Shown here: positions 32,300 to 45,034 of the stretch, piece by piece | Layout of the letters: each line of letters begins with the position of its first letter | Position numbering within the stretch: the stretch's first letter is position 1 | Source: Sequoia sempervirens | Taxonomy: Eukaryota; Streptophyta; Pinopsida; Cupressales; Cupressaceae | Length of the DNA: 64,000 bases | Direction: 5' to 3' | Assembly (NCBI GenBank): GCA_007258455.2 | Contig: VDFB02193867.1 | Location: 532,571,071 to 532,635,070, forward strand | The notes under the pieces: generated by a model | The model's input: the letters and a program-made list of their open reading frames with translations, nothing else | Told to the model about the DNA's origin: nothing | Database searches by the model: none | Position numbers and translations under genes: made by a program

Positions 32300-34550
32300 A
32301 TCCATGCTTTAGATCAGAAAGGAGGGGGAGCTTGAGAAAGGAACAACAAAGAGACAACCAAAGAAATAGAGTAGTTACCCAAAGGGTTGTCCATCCAAAC
32401 AAGATTATCATCCTATTGAATCTATCCCAAACTGATAGCTCTTAAGGAAGATTGAAGATGAACCAACTCCTAACTAATCACACACAAATCCACCCAGTCT
32501 CCTTCATACCAATAATCTTTGACAAGCTCCCCAAAAGTTAATTTTCATAACTCAGCCCATCTATTGAATCTTTCAATTTTGATGAGGGTTTCCTTAAAAA
32601 TCCATCTATCCTCCTAGAATCTGGCTTGATTGTTGCTTCTAATGTGCCATCATAACCCCGATTCTAATATTTTTCTACTAGCAATCATATCATTCAAGTA
32701 AGCTGAACCACAAGGAAGAATAGGAGAATCCAACAATGCTTTGAAGGACACACAATTGGTCATATATTTACTTCTTAAAATATCTCTCAATTATCCAATA
32801 GACGAAAAGGATCTCCATATTTTTTTGGATAGAAGATTTTTATTAATCATTCTGATTTTTCTAAGACCTAAACCCCCCAAGGTTTTTTGTCTGCAAACCA
32901 AATCCCACCCTATAAGGGGCATTCTCTTTCTTTCCTCCACACCAGACCAAAGGAATATTTTTTGGCATATTTAGCAAGAATTTTTAAAAGTCTTAAAGCA
33001 TAAACTGGGAGGTTCTGAAGAGAAGCTTTAAGAAGTTGAATTTTTTCAGCTTAGCTCAAAAGAGCTCCTTTCCATCCTGCCAACTTCTTTCTGAACCTGT
33101 CAACTAGTGAACACCAAAAGGAATCCAGAGGTTTAAGACATAGCAGAAGTCCAAGATAAGTAGAAGGTATGGATTTCACTTTGCAACCAAGGATTCTTGT
33201 AATCTTGACCTATCTATGCTCATGGGTATTGAAGAAAAAAGGGAGTTCTTATGTCTGTTGACCATCTACCTAGTTTCCTTCTTATACACGTCCAAAGTTT
33301 TTTTCAATTTCTTAGCCTCATTCACCATAGATCTTCCCATCAACATAGTGTCATCAAAAAATGACTGGTGAGAACAAATAAAATTAGTAGATGAAGGACT
33401 AGGACCAGCAAGAGACCTATGTTCAATCAATCTTTTAAGATTCCTTCCTAGGCTCTCAGCCATTATTGTGAACAAAATAGGAGAGATGGGATCACCCTAT
33501 CTTAGGCCTCTTGAATTTTGAAAGAATATGGAAGGAGATCCATTCACAATAATAGAGGTGTAGACCATAGTAACCAATTGATTCACCAACTGAATGACTC
33601 TGCTACTAAAACCAAACACCCTACGAATTTTAAATAAAAACTCTCAATCAACACAGTCATAATCTTTGGATATATCCAGCTTAAGAAGAAACCCTTTAGT
33701 TTTAGATTCTACAAGTGAATGGATATTCTCATGGACAGTGAATATAAAATCTAATATTTTCCTTCTAGGTAGAAAACCATTCTACTGAGGGAAAATCAAC
33801 GAAGGAAGGATAGAAAGGATCCTTGAAGTAAAAACCTTTGATATTATTTTATAGAAAGAGTTGCAAAGACTAATGGGTCTGAATGCCTCAAACTCCATAG
33901 CCCCAGGTTTCTTAGGAATAAGGACCACAAAAGTAGCATTTAATTCCTTAAGGAGCCTTCAAGACCCAAATAATTCCTTAACAACATTCACAACATCATT
34001 TTCAACAATATCCCAAAACCATTGAAAAAAACATAGGAAACCCATTAGGGCCAAGGGCCTTATTTCCTTCAAAAGAAAAGACAACTTTCATGATTTCCTC
34101 GTTAGAGGGGATGGCAGCAATATTTTCATTATCTTCCCTCTCAACAACCTTAGGGATATCCTCTAATAGAAAATATTGGTCATTATGATTGATTTCCCCA
34201 TTCACCGAAAGAAGGTTGTTAAAGAAGAGGAAAACTTTCTTTTTGATGTCTTCCTCTTCCTCAAATACCATTAACTTCTATGATAGAAATTCTATTGGCA
34301 GCCCTATGTTTTGAAGTAGACAAATGGAAGTACCTAGAATTTCTATCTCCAGCTGAGAGCCACAACACCCTTGATCTCTACCTCCAAAACTCCTCTTTAG
34401 CTATTATATCATGCAGTTTCACTAGCAACTCATTTTCTTTAGCCTTATTATTTTCAATGTATTCTTCCCTCTGAATTTTGTCCTGGATCTCTACAAGTTC
34501 CATTTGAAGTTTAGATTTAATGCCAAAAATGTTTCCAAATGACTCTTTTT
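32300..34550 (-). pseudogene. LINE ORF2 reverse transcriptase domain
   Basis: Minus-strand RT of the L1 type. It begins around 34550 with a Glu-rich linker and a decayed VLWLSAGDRNSRYFHLSTSK. The frame 34271-34002 has FSFEGNKALGPNGFPMFF (family: KAPGPDGFP). A series of frame-broken pieces through 33900-33500 follows, and then 33475-33266 with MAESLGRNLKRLIEHRS and FFDDTMLMGRSMVNEAKKL: the catalytic FxDD motif is kept as FFDD (33360-33349). The remainder to 32300 is in many frames (for example LPVYALRLLKIL near 33010). It would copy LINE RNA at a nicked target site; here it is dead. Confidence 0.85.
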
Positions 34551-35420
34551 CTAGCTTCTTAATTTATGTTTAACTTCTCTCAAATTTTTAGCAATTCTAA
34601 ACATAACAGTACCGAGAACATCAATATTCCACCATTTCCTGATTTCATAAAAAATAAGGGGGTGGGATAGCCACATTCTTTCAAATCTAAAAGGAGAGTT
34701 TTTATTTAGCTTTATAGAATCCGCCACAAAAATTATGGGAAAGTGATCTGACCCCACACTAGCAAGAGCTTTAAGAGAAAAAAAGTACTTTATAAGCCAC
34801 TGATGAGAAATTAAAGTTCTATCTAACCTTGTAACTTAAAATAATTTCCTTACTGATTCTTCTATTCGACCATGTATATTGGGCTCCTTGCAAATCCAGG
34901 TCAATCAACTCCTTATTTTTTATGAAGTCAAAAAGATCAGATTTACTCTCCTGATTCACCTGAGATCCTCCAAATTTCTCTTCATTCAAAAGGAGAGTAT
35001 GAAAATCACCCATTACCACCTAGTGGTCATTATAAAAAATCCTATGTAAAGCAGAGAGTTCATCCCACAAATATTTTCTAGCTCCTTTCCCATTGGGAAC
35101 ATAGATATTTGACTGAATCCAACTAAAGTTGTCTCTTATATGTGTGGATTTAGTAGCCACATGATTAGTGCTCTCCAGCAAAGGTTCCCCTTTAATAAGG
35201 TTCTAGTTCCAAAAAGTTGCAATTCCTCTTGACACACCATCTAACTATTTCCTTGGATTCCATAGTTCTGAAACATTTTAATCTTCTCCACCTTCTCTTT
35301 GGAAATTTTAGTTTCTTGGATGAGAAGAATATCAGGTTTATGATCCCTAATGAAATTGTGCAAATCATCCCTCTTGTGAAGGCTATTAATCCCTCTAATA
35401 TTCCAAGACATAATCTTCAT
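34551..35420 (-). pseudogene. LINE ORF2 apurinic-type endonuclease domain
   Basis: Start Met 35420 gives MKIMSWNIRGINSLHKRDDL, then HKPDILLIQETKISK: the N and E motifs of the endonuclease/exonuclease/phosphatase fold that nicks target DNA. A stop follows at about 35245. Next comes a decayed VATKSTHIRDNFSWIQSNIY, then VMGDFHTLLLNEEKFGG (GDFN motif, with His for the catalytic Asn) and YTWSNRR. The domain closes with GSDHFPIIF (34757-34730), keeping the SDH motif. The GDFN-to-GDFH change should remove activity. Confidence 0.82.
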
Positions 35421-36090
35421 ATCTTACCAGGGGATTGGAGAATCTTCAGAATGGTCTTCTGAATACCATCCACTATGTCCTGAAAGTTTTCATGCTCTCT
35501 CTACCATTTACCCAACCTTCTTCCTTGGATTAGCTTAGTAGCACCACAATCTTCCTTTGCTCTTGTCCTAGTAACAACTCCACTCAGAGTATTATGATGA
35601 TTGCTTTTCTTCTTATTTTTCTTCGAATGAGAGAGGACTTCTTCCCAATCAGTATCTTCTTGGTTCTCCATTGCTCTGCCAGATTCTCATTCCTTATCAT
35701 ACATTCTTCTTTTCTCCCAAGGGAGAGTATCCATCTGGCCATTCTTGAGCAGGTTCAAATTGTCACTTGAGAGTTTGGTGTTCTATCTCAGATACTCAAA
35801 GGTGTCCTTGAAAAAATTTGGAGTTTTTTTTTCCTGAGTTTAAGAGGGTCACTTGGAGGGGAACATTCTACAAAATTAGTATTTAGGATAGGAATGCCAA
35901 TATCTAGAGACAAACCCTAAATAGGAATATCCTCCAATCTAGGATACCCATTATCTTTTCCTTCTAATAAAATATTAAGATTGGAAGAAACAAAGTCCTC
36001 ATCCCTTTTACCATCCCCCGCATTCTCCAAGATTTCTTCTCCATCTTCCTTTGGACCAAAATTACTTTCTACCCCTATTTGTTACTTCTT

Positions 36091-37253
36091 CTACACATTA
36101 GGATCCTTGGGTTCTGCTTCACCATTGATATCAGTGGTATTCCTTTGAGCTTTAGGTTTCCTCTGAGCTTTAGGTTTCCTTCCAAACTCCTCATTAAGGG
36201 TATTGGTATTGCTTACTTTCCCTTCTCCATTAGATTTCTTTCTCCAAATAGTCTTATGGTTAGACTGGTGGTTTTCTTTGTCTTTGCTGGCATTTAATGG
36301 GCATTTCTTAGCCCAATGCCCCATTTTTCTGCACTTAAAGCAAGCAAAGGGAATGGACTCAAACTCTATAGTTTGCATCTAAGTTCCTAACTTTGACTGT
36401 ATATCTATTGAAGAGGGGAGGTCAGCATTCTGTGAAATTCCCACATAGATTTGAGCAAACACCAACCAATTTCTAGCTGTTGTCATAGGGTAAATAGACA
36501 AAAGATCTCCAAAAGAACTAGCAATTCCATTGAATACGTCCTCATTCCAGTATTCTAGAGGGAGACCCAAGATTCTAGCCCAAACTGGAACGTTCTCAAA
36601 AATAGAGTCAGAGAGATCCAGGTGAGAGGTCCACTTCTTAAGGGCCAGGGAAGATTTTCCTATGACCCAAGGTCCACCACTCCTCATAGCCAATATATCC
36701 TCCTTCCAGGTGAACTCAAAGGAAAAGTATCCTCTAGGAAGAGCATCCACTGTTACCTTCCCATTGATTCTCCACTTATTTTTGACAAACTCCCTAACCA
36801 CCTCAACATTTGGTCTAGGGCCCATAAACTTACCAACTAGAAATTTTTTCATCAAAGCAATATTATGATCAATAATCAAATAAGGCATAGAGATGGAAAA
36901 TTTACCTTTCACTGGGTCAAAAAAATTACGCACTGGAGGTCCATTTGGCTTAACACCAAATAGTGAAGACCAAGGTTTGCTCTTTGCTCCTTCCCTATCA
37001 GTGGTCCCTACCACTTCATTAGAAATTTAGCTTTTTTGTCCTTCAAGGGAAGCTCCTAGGTTTGTCTTCCTCATGGGTCCACCCGAGTTTTGTTTCTGTT
37101 GTCCTTCTCATTAGATTCATCCTTACCTTTCTCCTCGCTCGGAACATGCGCCGATTCTTCCTGGGATTCCTTAGATCCTACTTGATGTCTTGCTACATTG
37201 TTTAGAGATTCAAAATCCTGATTTTCCCACCCATGCTCCACAGTCCTACCCAT
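36091..37253 (-). pseudogene. LINE ORF1: DUF4283 domain and CCHC zinc knuckle
   Basis: RNA-binding protein of an L1-type plant LINE. Start Met at 37253 (MGRTVEHGWENQDFESLNN), a hydrophilic N-terminus, then one break near 37020. The frame 37014-36379 holds the DUF4283-type domain: PYLIIDHNIALMKKFLVGKF, FVKNKWRINGKVTVDALPRG, FEFTWKEDILAMRSGGPWVI and PVWARILGLPLEYWNEDVF. After one stop, 36378-36091 continues with PFACFKCRKMGHWAKKCP, an exact CX2CX4HX4C knuckle (36342-36301), then a Lys-rich tail with a duplicated KPKAQR motif. Only two interruptions separate it from an open frame, so it is the best kept part of the element. Confidence 0.85.
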
Positions 37254-37260
37254 TTTTGTG

Positions 37261-40200
37261 TATTCCAGGCGACTATTTTTTTTGATATTATGAGAACCAA
37301 TAATGTTGTTTTATGGTGTAAGAAGGATAAATTTTCTCTTTTAAATTTTTTCAGGTTATCTGTGTTAGAGATATAATCTCACCTACCTTATTAATTATCT
37401 AGCTATACCTATCGTATCTGTAGGACATCTCCACATTGAAGACAAACAACCATCATATCTACATTGGATCACACTAAGTCCCTGCATTAAAGACAATTTA
37501 TGATGCCAGCTTTTAGGTTTTTTATACGTTTCTATATAGTTACAAAATTATGGGTGAGATATCTCTCAAGAGTAGTACGGAACTAATGGTGGTATGCTGA
37601 TTTCTGAAAGAGCCCAAGCTCAGAAGAGAAAAAGCTCTCAAGAGCTGCAAAAGAATAGTTTTCGAAGCTCTGTAAAAACCAAAATTTTCAATTAATATAA
37701 AACTTAGTGTTGTTGTTTATCGTTTTTCTTTGTTTTACTTTTATGTTCATTTATGCCTCTGTTTCTCTTGGTTTTTTTCATTTTGTTCTCCAACTTTAAA
37801 TCCAACAATCTGATCTGACAAAGACATTTTTGTGTATCATAATTCTTTGCATGCAACAAATTCAAAAAGTATAAATATGTTTACGTTCCTAGCACAATTC
37901 CATCCTTGTGCTGATAGAATGATGTTTGCATAAAATACCAATTTATAATTGGCATGAAAAAATTATGTGATATTTCATTTTCAATAGCATTCCTCGTTGC
38001 AATGCGGATCCAATTTCAGATTTTGCACCAAAACTGTACCTGTTGTCCGATAAGCCCACATGAAGATTATGGCTGGAAAGATAGTTTGCTTTGGATTTTC
38101 TAAAGTTTTATTTGATGAATTTTACGCACCAATGCTTTTATTGAAATTAATTTTTTATTTTTGGGTGATATACAGAGTCATAGTAATATTAATTATAATT
38201 GTAGGAGTGATACATATTATGATGCCTATGTTGATAGATTTGGTTCATCCTGATTTCAATTGTAGAAACCTGGAGTCAATCGAAACCTGGAGTTCCTTGT
38301 GGGGCTATTTGGAATTCTGGATCTTTGAGTGTTTTACACTTTTTTATTTGAATTTTTTTGTGGAAAGATGGTAGTTCGGTTGTATTGATGCTGAAGTTTG
38401 TTATTAGCTTTTAATTCTTAGTGTATACAAATTTTTTCCTCAGTTCACAAAATGTTATTTTTTTTAATTAAAATGTTCATCCATAAAATATACATAAAAA
38501 AAACATGGATTAAAAAATATCAAAAGGAGTCCCTAATCATATGCGACTGTGTATATATTATATACACAAATATATGATATAAATCAAATAAAAAGCAGCA
38601 AAATCAAAAAGCAAGAATGAGAACTTGTCATGGTAGAAAACCAAAATCTATGCTAAGCCGCCATTGTAGGTTCATGATAATATTTGATCAAACTGTGGAT
38701 ATGGAATATGTGTGACGAAAAGTGAGGTGAAGAAGTCTCTAACGAACAAGAAATATGGTATAATTTCAATGACTAAGCTCTAAAGTCTCAAGTGAAAGTT
38801 AAAAAAATGACAAAACTTTTACCCTAATTAAAGGAAGATCCTGAAAAAAAATATCTACTTCCGGGTATGTGCAAGATCATCATGGGAAAAAAAGACCCTT
38901 AAAGGCCCTTAAGTGGAAAAATATTCAAAAAAATCAAAGTTAGGCAACTTGACGACTAAGTTGTCTATATTATTTTAAAAATGTGTAAGAATAGAATTTG
39001 TAGCAAACTGAATGTAGTTTCTAAACTACTAGGTTTATTTTTTAAAAAATAAAATCTATTTGGTGAAAGTTTGAATTTTTAATACAATAGTACTTAAATT
39101 TGAATTTTTTATAAGATTTTAGATATAAGTAGAGGACTCATGTCCCGATGTGATGCATAATTTTTGTAATTTTTTTCAAGTAAATAATTAATTATGATTT
39201 TTTTATTACAACTTTTAAAAAATATAAAATTCGTATGTCTAACCACCTTAACTTGGTCAAAACTTCATGAAATTCATATTTATTTTTTAATCCTATAGTA
39301 TACAAAGCATAGAATGTGACACATGTTTCAAATTCAAAAATGTGATACCGTTTGAAATCTATAGATGTTTTCAATCACCAATCAGGACTTTAGTCGTAAT
39401 TCAAATAGAAAATGAATAATAATTATTTATTAAATTCAAAGTAAAGGATAATTTATATTGGTGGAAAGGAGAGTCTCCTTTAAAACCCTTGTCGTTTTAT
39501 TAATTTTGGGTAAAAAATTGTCAACCACATACCCTACAAATACCCATCATATCGCCACTTTTTGGCCCATCATGATCCTGCACATACCCTCCCTAAATAG
39601 AGTCTAGAAATTAGTGAAAACAAAAGTTTTCAAATAAACTTTTAAAAAACAAATTAGAAGATTAGTGGAAACTATATGCATAACCTGTTGTGCAATTTTT
39701 TCGTACACACGCCCCGCTGAAACCATGGACCCTCTTTTGCTTTCATTTTTGGTGTTTTTGCCCTTGGATTTTTAAGGTTTTGTTGCCTTAGCACTTTGAA
39801 AATCTAATGTTTTGAACTCCCTTCAGGTTTTTGGCCCTTTTCAAAAAATTTCACTCTGGAAAGAATTCATCGGATGCTTTGAAAACCTGGTGGCTAATGT
39901 TTTGCACTTCTTTCTAAAGATTTTGGTCCCTCGTGGAATTCCGCATGGATCGAATTTTCCCAAAATTTCACTTCTTTGTTGAATTCCTGGATTGCATTTG
40001 GCTTGTCTTGTCGATGGTATTAATGCTTGGTGGCGCGATTCTTGTGGCCAGTATTTAGTAGGTTTTGGATGATTTCTTGTTGTCATTTTCCTTGCATTGC
40101 TATTAGGGATTTTGATTTTGAGTGCTTGATTGATTCAAAGATTTATTGGTGGATTTCTTGCGCCTTTGGTTGCTTGCTAGGGAATTTATTTTTTTCCAGC

Positions 40201-41373
40201 CATTGTTGTAGTTAAATTCACTTCATTCGGGTATGTGGCTATGGCCTTGCTTGTGTTTCTTGAGTATAAATGGTGCTTTAACATTTTTGGAGCATTTAGG
40301 ATTTGGGTTTTGCATATTTTGACGACTGGTGTTTAATGTGGGGTTTGGTCTGCCATGTTATGAATATTGAAGGCCCAGTTGATGTATTCTCTTCTTGATC
40401 AGTGAGTTTAATGGTGCCTAGCATTCTCATGTTGCATTTTCGAGCTCAACCCCGTGCGCATGGTTATTTCTATTTTGGTTGATGTTAGGGGTTTTTGAGC
40501 TTGTGTCATTACCGACCCTGAGTGAATTCATGAGCCTATTTTCAATTTCATTTAGGTGAAGCCCACCTATGTCTTCTTTGAATAATCCATCCTTGGGCTT
40601 AGTAGGAATGGCAATCAAGATTTGAGCTCACTCCCCTATGTTATGGCAAATTTTAGGGTTTAAGCTTAAAAAATTGATAATTAAAATTAGAGCGTCGCCG
40701 TCTCTCACCAATTTTCCTCTGAGAATGTTGAGAACCAATGGATAATCGATAGGAGACTTGAAAAAATTTGGATTCAAGCCCAAGCACCTTCAATTTGGGA
40801 TCTTTTGAATATTTTGGGAAAAATTGGGAGAAAAAACAATTCTTTGGATTTCATAGTCTTCTCGAATTTTCGCACCTTCGGATTTTCCTAATTTTTCCTT
40901 TCTCTACTCATTTTCCCAGATGTGTGCAAAAGCCCAGAATTTCATATACTTCATGGATTTCCTTCCTGGGTGGATTTTCCTAAAATTTTCTCACAGCATG
41001 AAGAATTGAAAGGATAATGAGTTCAATGATTATGGATAGTGCATCTGATGCTTGATATTCATAATTAAAAAGATGTTACATGCTTTTCTTCCATTTTGTG
41101 ATGATTGATTCTTGATATTCATGATTAATCATTAAAATTCTCCTAGTAGGGATTTTCTCGGGTTTCCTCCCTGGCTTGACTTCCTTGGGTGGCTCAAAAT
41201 CTCAGATTTCTTAGTAATGGTGCTTATTTTTTAAATTTAAGGGATTTTGATATTTTCTTTGAGTTGGATGATTATAATGGTATTGTATATGATTGGTTAA
41301 ACCTCTATGTTGATATTATAAGGTTGAATTTATTGTGGTTCCTTTTTGGATGTAGGATGAATTGAGTAGAGAG
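37261..41373. other. Non-coding region between LINE and unknown ORF copy 2
   Basis: No gene is supported. 37261-39700 is AT-rich. The plus-strand frame 38060-38374 is hydrophobic (VIYRVIVILIIIVGVIHIM) with no start context or family. From 39700 the DNA is less AT-rich, with T/G-rich sentence-like runs that could be a leader or LTR of the following ORF. GAGTATAAATGG at 40262-40273 could be a TATA box. TTTTTGGATGTAG just before 41356 resembles an intron acceptor for the next ORF. Confidence 0.5.
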
Positions 41374-44300
41374 ATGGCTAACAAGACAATGGGCAAGCTG
41401 ATAGATTCAAGTGCTAAAGGATCCTCACTCTCAGAAGTAGAAAGAATTAAGCTGGACATAAAGAGTAAAGTTCCTGAGTCTAAGTTTTCATCCACTTGGT
41501 CTGAAATTAGTGACACTAATGTGGGCAGATGGGATTATGAGGAATTCAAGGCAAGAATGGCATAGCAGAACCCTTCATTGTTGGCCAGAAGATTCATAGA
41601 ATTAGGATTGGCTCATGTGGCTGGTTTTCCCCCTATAGTTCAATGCTATGAGCTGGTGTTAGAATGCACTAGACACTATGATAGAGGTACACAAAGGGTG
41701 ATCAGTCCTCAAGGCAGGGTGTTGGCCAACTTTTCTCCTGTATCTATGGCACAAACTTTTGACATGCCTGATAGATCTCATGTGGTGGCTCTAGACCTGA
41801 ATGTCGCCAAGAGTTATTTTGAGGATGATACAAACAAGGCTCTACAGGTGGTCAACTCTTGGTTGGAAAAACCCAAGCCCCACATTTGAAAGCTTCCAAA
41901 GCAATTGTATAGGGAAAAGTTCAAACCAAAGTACTATGATGCCATCACATTCATTAGCAGGGTGATAGGTTTGAAGAGTGTTGAAGTCTTTGTGAATTGG
42001 ATGTTCTTTGTTATAGCAAGAATGGAGGAGAAAACTAATTATCATTGGGCAGGCATCATAAGTGCCATGATACATGATCAGTTGTGCAATGTTCTACGTA
42101 CAAATAGCTTCACTATGAATTCTTATTTAGTTTATGCTCTTCCAAGGTTCCACCCATATAAAGGACTAAGTACCAGGGGCACCTTTGGGCAAGATTTAAT
42201 ATATGAGGTCTATCCATAGCTAGACCTAGGTAGCTCCAACTATAGGAGGGTGAATGATGCATTCACCATGTACATCACGAGATTGATTAAAGGTGTAGAT
42301 CATGTTAGAATATTTAACCATGCTAAGGAATTAATAAAGAAGTATGGAGCCTAGTTTATACAATTTCCCACCTTTTCATACATTAGGATAGATGGTTGCC
42401 AGAGAGCCCCTTATAGACTTCCAAGGTATCCTACCGATCACCTCATACTCCTGGAAGTCACAAGGAAAATATATGACTTTGATGCTATAGTGAAGAAGGA
42501 GAAGCAAAAAACAGGATTTGGAAATGACTTTCCCCTCAGGATAGGTGGCAATGAGGCCTGCCCTTCTATACAAATGACACATTTCTCTAAGGAAGAGATG
42601 AGCATTCTAGGTCTATCTTTCCATTCTAAAAGGTCCAAATTTGATAGGACTGGTGAAGCTAAGAATACTAGTAGGGAATACAACCACAAAATCGATATAG
42701 AAGACTACTGGGCCAAATGCAAGGATGAGTTTGAGATTAAAAAGAAGAAATGTTCTAGGCTGCCAATTGATTTAATTAGGCTGTACAATGTTAAGGTCAT
42801 CCCAGACCAGATAGATGATGATGGGGATGTGATTCAAGTCCATGATTATGAAGTTGTGAAAGATAAATCAATTGATGAAATAGATTGGATGGAGGAAGAA
42901 AAGATAGAATTGGAACAAGTCATGGGTCTGGTGATGAAGTATACAAAGTTATGGCTTAAACACAAGATTTGGGAATTAGAAAGTGAAGGTGTGCAATGCA
43001 CCTATGACCTAATGGGCGACTTGGAATCCCATTCTACCTCAAAATATTTAGTTGAGCAGGACCCCAAGGGTAAGGTTAAGGTAGATTCTCCTTTCAAGAT
43101 CAAGATCAAGGGTGCTCAGGTAGAAGCTGAGAAAGAAAATAAAAGGAAGCCTAGTGCTAAGAGGAGGAATGTTACTTCTAGGGAGAAGGTATTTGCTCAA
43201 GGAGAGGAACCTGTGGAGAAGAGAGATGAAGGTGGTGCTCCTATGCTTAAGAGAAGAAGGATAGAAAGATTGTCTCAAAAGAAGAAGGAATCTTCTAAGG
43301 AAGAGGATGAAGTTGACCCACCAATAGTGAATGTGGAGAGTTCAGGAGAGAAAACACAAGTGTACACAAGAAGATCAAGAACTCCCTCTCCCAAGGATAG
43401 TGTGCCAAGAAAGGAAGTCCCCTTAGCTGCTCTTGCTATAGAGCAACATGATGGTGCTCCTCCTCATGAAACTCACAATGTACTAGATGAACCCAAATAT
43501 GCTGAGGGTCATCAAGATCAGGAAGAGGGAGAATTCCAAGAGGGTGAACTCTATATTGTTGAGGCAAAGATTAAAAGGGTTACAATCCCCCTTAGTGACA
43601 TATGAGAACTTACCTACCAGCGATGATGGAATAGATCTCCTGAGAAAGTAAAGATACCTGAAAGGACTCCTTCACCATTGCATAAGGAACAAGAACATGA
43701 TGCACAAAAGGATGAAAATCTAGGAGATAAGGAGGAGGATGGGGTAAAGTTGAAGAAGTTTTTTTTAGAAAAAATTTGAATGTGGATTCCTCTAAAGACC
43801 AACATGAAAAAGATAAGAAAGGTGAGCAGTAGTCAGATTTTGCTACTCCTAGCTGGGTCAGTGAAAGGTTGAGGAGTAAATAGATTATAGTGGAGGACAC
43901 TCTCCCAAACAAGGACATTTTTTTGGCCAAAATTGGGAAAGGTAAAAAAAAAAGAAGGCCAAGGTTATTTCAAAAATTGAAAGAGATGAGGTGAATAATA
44001 GAGTGGTTCATGTTGCTACTCCTATTCCTAATAAGAACAAGGATGATGTGACTAGTAATAATTATAGTATACAAACTATCAACTTAGGGCCTACCTCCAT
44101 GGAGCAGGAAATTGAAGAATATGAAGGCTCTAGTGCTGCAATTTTGGGTAGATTGAGGAAAGAAACACAAAATAAGTAGGAGTTGAAGAAGGAGAATGTG
44201 AAATTGAAGAAGTATTTGTAGGATTTGATGAATTTTTTTCAATCGATCAGCCAGATTAGTTCTTCATCATTTGCAATAAATTTCTTGCCAGAAGAAACCA

Positions 44301-45034
44301 TAACTAAGTTGGAGAAGATGAAAACTGCTACACATGCCACACTGAATTAGTTGTAGAAGGTAGGAGCCAAGGGCGATGATGCAATCTAGGATATTATGTC
44401 AACTGGTGGAAATTCCATTAGGTCTGTGGAGTGGTTCAAAACTGTGTTACCTCGGGATAAAGAAGATATTGACCTCTGGCTGTAGAAAATTAGAACTATC
44501 ATGGAGTACACTGAAGAAAAGCTAGTTAGTGATGGAATTCTTCCTTCTTCTAAAGCTATAGAACCTTGGGAATGGTGTGAGGTTTTGTAAATCAGGAAGA
44601 AGGTGTTAAAGAAATTCCATAAGCAAGGAAGGCAAATAGAGGGCACCTTGACTAATATTTATAACCAGTGTATCTCTTTCTTTGTGATCATGATAGGGAG
44701 GAAAAGGTTTACACCAAAAAATTTAAATCTAGAACAACTTAGGAGATGGTGGTGAGATGTATATTCCCCAGTCATCGATAGCCCAGTTACCAAACATCAA
44801 CTAGAAGATGCAGCCACTTATATTGTAGTTATGGACAAATACCGGGCCCTTAGGATTGATTGGGATAAGGTTGTCAATCAATCAAGGGATGAGATTAAAT
44901 ATATGGAGAGGAAATTTAAAGTGTTGGTTACTCCACCCTTGGCCAACTTAGATAGAATCTTCGTGAAGGTGCAAAATCAAATAGATAAAGATAGGGGAAA
45001 AGCAGTTAATACAAGGCTACATGAGAATTTGTGA
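41374..45034 (+). pseudogene. Decayed long ORF of unknown retroelement-type protein, copy 2
   Basis: Start chosen at ATG 41374 (MANKTMGKLIDSSAKG), just after an acceptor-like TGTAG. With a few in-frame stops (41563, 41887, 42217, 42352) the same frame group reads GRWDYEEFKARMA, ARRFIELGLAHVAGFPPIVQ, YREKFKPKYYDAITFISRVI and VNWMFFVIARMEEKTNYHW. The longest piece, 42490-43605 (371 codons), ends in a Lys/Glu-rich, likely nuclear-targeted region (PMLKRRRIERLSQKKKESSK, RRSRTPSPKD). Further frames have coiled-coil character (44100-44350) and end YMERKFKVLVTPP...RLHENL at 45034. Motif order matches the minus-strand ORF at 24270-20522: short Trp-rich N domain, Tyr-rich middle, Pro/Lys linker, coiled coil. 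No polymerase or integrase motif is seen. I cannot name the family. Confidence 0.58.

Larger units (their letters stand above)
29300..37260 (-). mobile_element. L1-type LINE retrotransposon, nearly full length, decayed
   Basis: Reading on the minus strand: ORF1 (37253-36091), ORF2 with endonuclease (35420-34551), RT (34550-32300), zf-RVT (32292-32017) and RNase H (31879-31340), a third ORF (31267-29543) and a 3' UTR (about 29540-29320) with the Thr/Val-poor TTTTGGGTCCTTGTAAAAC end typical of plant LINEs. Every ORF is broken by stops or frameshifts. No LTRs are present. The exact 3' end and target-site duplication could not be fixed. Confidence 0.85.

Noticed and set aside
38060..38374. Plus-strand frame with hydrophobic, membrane-like sequence.
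   Set aside because: T-rich DNA produces Leu/Ile/Phe/Val runs. No family, no supporting neighbour and no conserved copy elsewhere in the window.
41316..43930. Minus-strand frames over unknown ORF copy 2.
   Set aside because: Ser/Leu/Phe-rich complements of the Lys/Glu-rich plus-strand frame.
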